Below, piece by piece: positions 60,222 through 64,000 of a stretch of 64,000 nucleotides of DNA (position 1 is its first letter; every line of letters starts with the position of its first letter). Source of the DNA: Rubrivivax sp. Its GTDB lineage: Bacteria; Pseudomonadota; Gammaproteobacteria; Burkholderiales; Burkholderiaceae_C. A model generated the notes under the pieces. That model had not been told where the DNA came from. It searched no databases and was given only the letters and a program-made list of their open reading frames with translations. Location: contig JAHCKS010000003.1 of the NCBI GenBank assembly GCA_026125665.1, forward strand, positions 62,001 through 126,000. Reading direction: 5' to 3'. Both the position numbers and the translations under genes were made by a program.

Positions 60222-60683
60222 CTACCGGGTCTGGGTGTGGGCGCCGCTTGCTTCGCGCGCGCTGACCTGGCGGCGCGCCGAGAAGAGCGGGCCATCGGCG
60301 TACAGCAGCGTGACCAGCTCGACGCGGCTGTCCAGCGGGATCGGCGCGTCGTCCTCGAGGAGCCCGCAGCAGATCCGCACGCCTTCGTCGAGATCGACGA
60401 TCCCCACGTGAAGCGGGCCCACTCCTTCGAACACCTTGGGTGGTGCGTGGATCACGGTCCGCGAATAGAGCATGCCCCGGCCGCCAAGGTCGGTCCACGC
60501 CAGCTTGCTCGACCAGCAGTGCGGGCAAATCGGCTTGGGCGGGAACGTGTATCGCGCGCAGTTGTCGCACCGCGTCGTCGTCATGCGGCCGAGCGCGAGT
60601 GCATCCCAGAACGGCCGGGTCGCTTCGGTCACCCGGGGAGGCCAGGCGCGTCGGCGACCGACCGGGATGATGTCCATGCTCAT
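60222..60683 (-). CDS. DUF35 Zn-ribbon/OB-fold acyl-CoA binding partner protein 2
   Basis: This 153-residue protein has the zinc ribbon CDNCARYTFPPKPICPHCW, then an OB-fold (GRGMLYSRTVIHAPPKVFEG, VGIVDLDEGVRICCGLLEDD). It is the counterpart of the DUF35 protein at 44266 but clearly diverged in sequence. The ATG at 60683 overlaps the thiolase stop, so the pair should assemble as a complex; ATG 60677 is an alternative. Confidence 0.86.
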   Translation of the reverse strand: MSMDIIPVGRRRAWPPRVTEATRPFWDALALGRMTTTRCDNCARYTFPPKPICPHCWSSKLAWTDLGGRGMLYSRTVIHAPPKVFEGVGPLHVGIVDLDEGVRICCGLLEDDAPIPLDSRVELVTLLYADGPLFSARRQVSAREASGAHTQTR

Positions 60684-61873
60684 CGCGCGGCCTCCAGGAT
60701 GTGCACCAGCGCGGCGTTGTAGTTGCCGAGCTCGCAGCTGGATGCGCCGAGCCGGGCACTCCCGACCTGCCGCGCGCCGGCACGGCCGACGAGTTGCTCG
60801 AACGCCTCGATGACGTTGTAAAGGGGCGTCACGTAGGCCGGGTGGCCGCGGGAGAGCAAGCTGCCGGAGGTCGAGATCGGGATGCGTCCGCCCAGCGTGG
60901 TCTGGCCTTCGACGGCCTGCCGCGCACCCTGGCCGCGCGGCGTCAAGCCCATGGCCTCGCCTGCCAGCACCTCGACGATGGTGCAGGGGGCATAGATCTC
61001 CGCGAAGTCCAGGTCGCCCGGCCTGATGCCGGCGGTCTCGTAGGCGGTGCGACTTGCGGCCTGCAGCGCGCCGAGCGCGATCATGTCGTTCGGAGTCTCG
61101 CTGATCTGATGGGCGCCCTCGTGGTGGAAGCCGCGCCCGCGAATGCGCACATAGGGTTGCCCCGTCGCCTTCGCGACATCTTCGGATGCGACGACCACGC
61201 AGGCGGCGCCGTCGCCGCGCGGCGAGACCTCGTACAGGCCGAGGGGTTCCACGATGGGCCGCTGCGCGAGCACGTCGTGCAACGTGATGGGCTGGCGATA
61301 CTGGGCCAATGGGTTGAGCGACGCATGAGAGCGGTTCTTCACGGCGACGCTGGCCAGCATGTCGCGCGTGACGCCGAATTCATGCATGTAGCGCGTGGCG
61401 TCCATGGCGTACCACGAGATCGGCGTGAGCCCGAAAGGAACATGGAAGTCGACATCTCCCGTGGCGCGCATGCTGCTGTTCATGTGCTCCGCCGAGGCAG
61501 TGGCGGTCTCGAAGTTGACGCCCAGCGCGAGCGCGGCCCGCGCGCGACCGCTTTCGACATCGCGAATCGCGTGCTCGAGCGCGAGGCCTCCGGTGCAGCC
61601 GTTTCCGAGAACCTCCATGACCGTGGCCGATGACGGCAGGCGCAGGTAGTGGGCCATGAAGGTGCAGAAGTACTTCTGCATCGTGTAGGGGCGGCACTGA
61701 GCCAGCACGAGGCTGTGCACGTCGTGCTTGGTGATGCCTGCCTGCTCCACCGCCTGCACGACCAGGCGCGCCAGCACCTCGTGCTCGAGCACATGCTGTT
61801 CGGCATCGGCACGGCTCTGGTGCCTGCCGACCGGTATCGCGCTGACCCCCAGGAGAACGGGCACGCTACCCAT
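60680..61873 (-). CDS. thiolase-family protein (SCP-x type) 2
   Basis: This 397-residue thiolase-like protein has AIPVGRHQSRADAEQHVLEH, VMEVLGNGCTGGLALEHAIR with a Cys in the region of the usual nucleophile, TSGSLLSRGHPAYVTPLYNV (a GHP motif with the catalytic-type His) and ASSCELGNYNAALV near the C-terminus. In contrast to the protein at 43070 it keeps these cysteine and histidine elements and may be a real thiolase. ATG 61873 with GGAGGTGTC upstream is chosen over the open-frame start at 61942. It is first in the six-gene minus-strand operon. Confidence 0.86.
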   Translation of the reverse strand: MGSVPVLLGVSAIPVGRHQSRADAEQHVLEHEVLARLVVQAVEQAGITKHDVHSLVLAQCRPYTMQKYFCTFMAHYLRLPSSATVMEVLGNGCTGGLALEHAIRDVESGRARAALALGVNFETATASAEHMNSSMRATGDVDFHVPFGLTPISWYAMDATRYMHEFGVTRDMLASVAVKNRSHASLNPLAQYRQPITLHDVLAQRPIVEPLGLYEVSPRGDGAACVVVASEDVAKATGQPYVRIRGRGFHHEGAHQISETPNDMIALGALQAASRTAYETAGIRPGDLDFAEIYAPCTIVEVLAGEAMGLTPRGQGARQAVEGQTTLGGRIPISTSGSLLSRGHPAYVTPLYNVIEAFEQLVGRAGARQVGSARLGASSCELGNYNAALVHILEAAR

Positions 61874-62142
61874 GACACCTCCACCGGCAAGCTCGTTTGT
61901 GGTCGCGGAAGTGATTGATCCGCAATTCAGAGAACTTGACAACCATCAACCAAGATGACAAATGATGAACTATGGTTCAAGCAAGGCAGGTTGGTGATCG
62001 GCCTTCGCCGGCGGAGACTATCACTTCCTGAAGTGTTGAGGGAAGGAGCTTGGCGCCGAGGGCTTCGGCCCGTTCCTGTTGACAGCCGTGGGGCCAGTGG
62101 CTGATCATTCAGTCAAGAAGGACATCGAGGGCACGAACGCAC
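61874..62142. promoter_or_regulatory. divergent promoter region between the thiolase operon and the acyl-CoA synthetase
   Basis: This 269-base region is the most AT-rich part of the right end (about 61925-61985) and must hold promoters in both directions. It contains the short inverted repeat TGAAC-tatg-GTTCA at 61966-61979, a possible site for the TetR product of the operon, though only five bases per arm. I could not defend specific -35/-10 boxes. Confidence 0.4.
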
Positions 62143-64000
62143 CATGGCTTGCTCCCGCCAGGCCGGTCAGGTTTATCGCCACGCTGAGCTGCGACGCCTC
62201 GTCGAGCCGCAAGTCGTGGCCGTCGTCGGGGCTTCCACCAGGGCCGGTTCCTTCGGTCGGCGAACCCTGGACAACCTCGGCCGCTACGGCGGGCGCACCT
62301 ACGCGGTCAACGTCAAGCACCAGGGCGATCTGGGCGGCGTGCCGTGCTTCCCGACGGTGCGCGATCTGCCCGAGACGCCCGATTGCGCCATCCTGGCCGT
62401 GGGAGCCGATCTGATCCCGCAAGTGCTGGAGGAGTGCGCCGAGCGGGGGGTCGGAGGGGCGATCGTCTACGCCTCGGGTTTCGCCGAGCTCGGCACCGCC
62501 GAGGGCCTGGCGTCCCAGGAGCGCATCGCGGCGATCGGGCGGGCCGGCGGCATGCCCATCGTCGGCCCCAACAGCATCGGGCTCGTCAATACGCGGCTCG
62601 GCGCGGGCATGCTCTTCATACCCGGCTTTGCCCAGATGAAACTCATCGACGGGCCGGTGTCCATCGTTTCCCAGGGCGGTGGTTTCGGCTACGCGCTGAT
62701 GCAGGGCATGGAGCGGGGCATCGGCATCGGTCACTTCCTGTCGCCCGGCAATTCGGCAGATGTCGACATCTGCGACTTCATCGCCTATCTGGCCGAGGAT
62801 CCACAGGTGGGCGCGATCGCCTGCATGTTCGAGGGCGTGCGCGACGGCGAGCGCTTCCTGCAGGCGGCCGAGCTCGCTCGTGACCACGGCAAGCCCCTGG
62901 TCGTCTACAAGGTCGGCAGCAGCGAAACCGCAAGGCAGGCGGCGCTGTCGCACACGGGCACCCTGGTCGGCTCGAAGGCGGCCTTCACGGCCGCGTTCGA
63001 GCGTGCCGACGTGATCGCGCTCGACCACATGGACGGGCTGCTCGACACGGCGAATCTCCTGGCGCGCTCGGGCGCGCCCCGGGCCGGGAAGGGCGTGGGG
63101 GTGATGGCCACGTCGGGTGGGGCGGCCGTGTCCATGGCCGACAAGGCCGAGCAGCACGGGGTGCGGCTGCCGGCGCTGGCCGAGGAGACGTCCCGGCGCC
63201 TGCACGCCAGCATCCCGGATTTCGGCTCGATCGCCAATCCCGCCGACCTGACCGCCGAGGTCCTGAAGACCAAGGAATCGTTCGTCGGCTGCCTGGAGGC
63301 GTTTGCGCAGGATCCATCGTTCGACGCCCTCGTCGTCCCTTTCGTGCTGGCCGGCCCGGAATCGACGCGCCCGCGCGCACCCTTGATCTGCGAGGTGGCC
63401 CGGCGCACCGGCCTGCCGATCGTGGGTGTGTGGCTGACCGAATGGCTCTCGGGGCCGGGCAGCGAAGTGCTCGATGGCGACTCGCACGCTTCGCTGTTTC
63501 GATCGGCGGATCATTGTTTCGAGGCCATCTCGCACTGGATGCGCTGGCATGAGCGAACGAAGCGGCGCGCAGCGCGTGTGCCGGCCGTCAGGCTGAGCGA
63601 CCCCGCCGCCCTCAGCGGCGCGCGGGCCCTGCTGCGGGAGCGGCCGCCCCGCGGACCCGGCCTCGACGAAGTGGCCTCGAAGCAGATCCTTTCCGGGTAT
63701 GGCCTGGGCACGCCCAAGGAGCGGCGGGCTGCCACCGCCGCCCAGGCGGTGCAGGCTGCCGAGGCCATCGGCTTCCCGGTGGCGCTGAAGATCGTCTCGC
63801 CCGACATCGCGCACAAGACCGAGGCCGGCGGTGTGGCGCTTCAGCTGGCCGATGCGCAGGCCGTGCGTGCCGCATTCGACCGTGTGATGGCCAATGCCAA
63901 CCGCCATGATCCCGGCGCCCGATTGGAGGGAGTCGTCGTGCAGCAGATGATCGCGCGCGGCGTCGAGCTGGTGCTGGGTGCGCGCATCGATCCGCACTTC
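62143..64000 (+). CDS. acetate--CoA ligase-type (NDP-forming) acyl-CoA synthetase, 3' end outside window
   Basis: The frame starting at ATG 62143 stays open to the window edge, giving 619 residues. It encodes a CoA-binding Rossmann domain (VAVVGASTRAGSFGRRTLDN, YAVNVKHQGDLGGVPCFPTV), a succinyl-CoA-ligase-like flavodoxin domain (SIVSQGGGFGYALMQGME; ALSHTGTLVGS with the His used for phosphotransfer) and the beginning of a C-terminal ATP-grasp domain (KQILSGYGLGTPKERRAATA, FPVALKIVSPDIAHKTEAGG). This is the ACD/AcdAB fused type. It would make or break acyl-CoA with an NDP/NTP pair. It diverges from the thiolase operon and completes the acyl-CoA metabolic island. Confidence 0.9.

Noticed and set aside
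62105-63997. A 630-codon minus-strand open frame at the right end
   Set aside because: The plus strand encodes the recognisable acyl-CoA synthetase over the same stretch, with CoA-binding and ATP-grasp motifs.
1-64000. CRISPR arrays, tRNA and rRNA genes
   Set aside because: No regularly spaced repeats and no cloverleaf or rRNA core sequence were noticed by eye. A covariance-model search would settle this.

Overview
The window is about 64 kb of very GC-rich DNA. It looks like a betaproteobacterium of the order Burkholderiales, probably near the Rubrivivax/Leptothrix/Ideonella group. This rests on strong G/C bias at third codon positions, a Burkholderiales-type porin, a TctC/Bug binding protein, the tripartite RND pump and an MSHA pilus locus. 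No rRNA, tRNA, CRISPR array or integrase was recognised. The species call is inference only.

Region 1 (1-7.1 kb). The tail of a DUF1173-like gene and decayed fragments precede an intact HlyD-RbbA-YhhJ export operon (1928-6944). The fragments include an MBL-fold nuclease broken by several frameshifts.

Region 2 (7.1-22.8 kb). An almost complete MSHA-type pilus operon lies on the minus strand in the order I, I2, J, K, L, M, N, E, G, A, C, D, O, P. It is followed by a wrecked second GspE/PilB-like ATPase. A 196-bp copy of the 3' end of yhhJ brackets this block as a direct repeat (6757-6952 and 22557-22752). Transposon scars sit at both borders: an IS91-type remnant on one side, and a truncated dctP, a deleted IS3-type element and an IS4/DUF4372 fragment on the other. 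A nested inverted-repeat cluster splits the operon between mshD and mshO.

Region 3 (22.8-34.2 kb). This is a carbohydrate-sulfate style locus: a GntR/LacI-like regulator, a DUF4432 mutarotase-like protein, a complete ABC sugar importer, two paralogous sulfatases without signal peptides, a LysR regulator and a TctC binding protein. The inferred role is import of a sulfated compound followed by desulfation in the cytoplasm.

Region 4 (34.1-42.9 kb). An HxlR regulator is divergent from an NmrA-like reductase. A TetR-controlled RND pump (adaptor, permease, outer-membrane channel) follows, then a PagL-like lipid A deacylase.

Region 5 (43-64 kb). This is a large acyl-CoA catabolic island. A plus-strand thiolase-like/DUF35 pair and a nine-gene IclR-led operon (enoyl-CoA hydratases, 2-oxoacid dehydrogenase E1 alpha, E1 beta and E2, acyl-CoA dehydrogenase, CoA ligase, SDR) meet head-on a six-gene minus-strand operon (thiolase, DUF35, TetR, SDR, CoA ligase, acyl-CoA dehydrogenase). 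A porin and an acetate-CoA-ligase-type acyl-CoA synthetase, cut by the window end, flank these. The two operons carry parallel enzyme sets. Together they look like a pathway that activates a carboxylic acid to its CoA ester, oxidises and hydrates it, cleaves it, and oxidatively decarboxylates a 2-oxo acid. The substrate cannot be read from the sequence.
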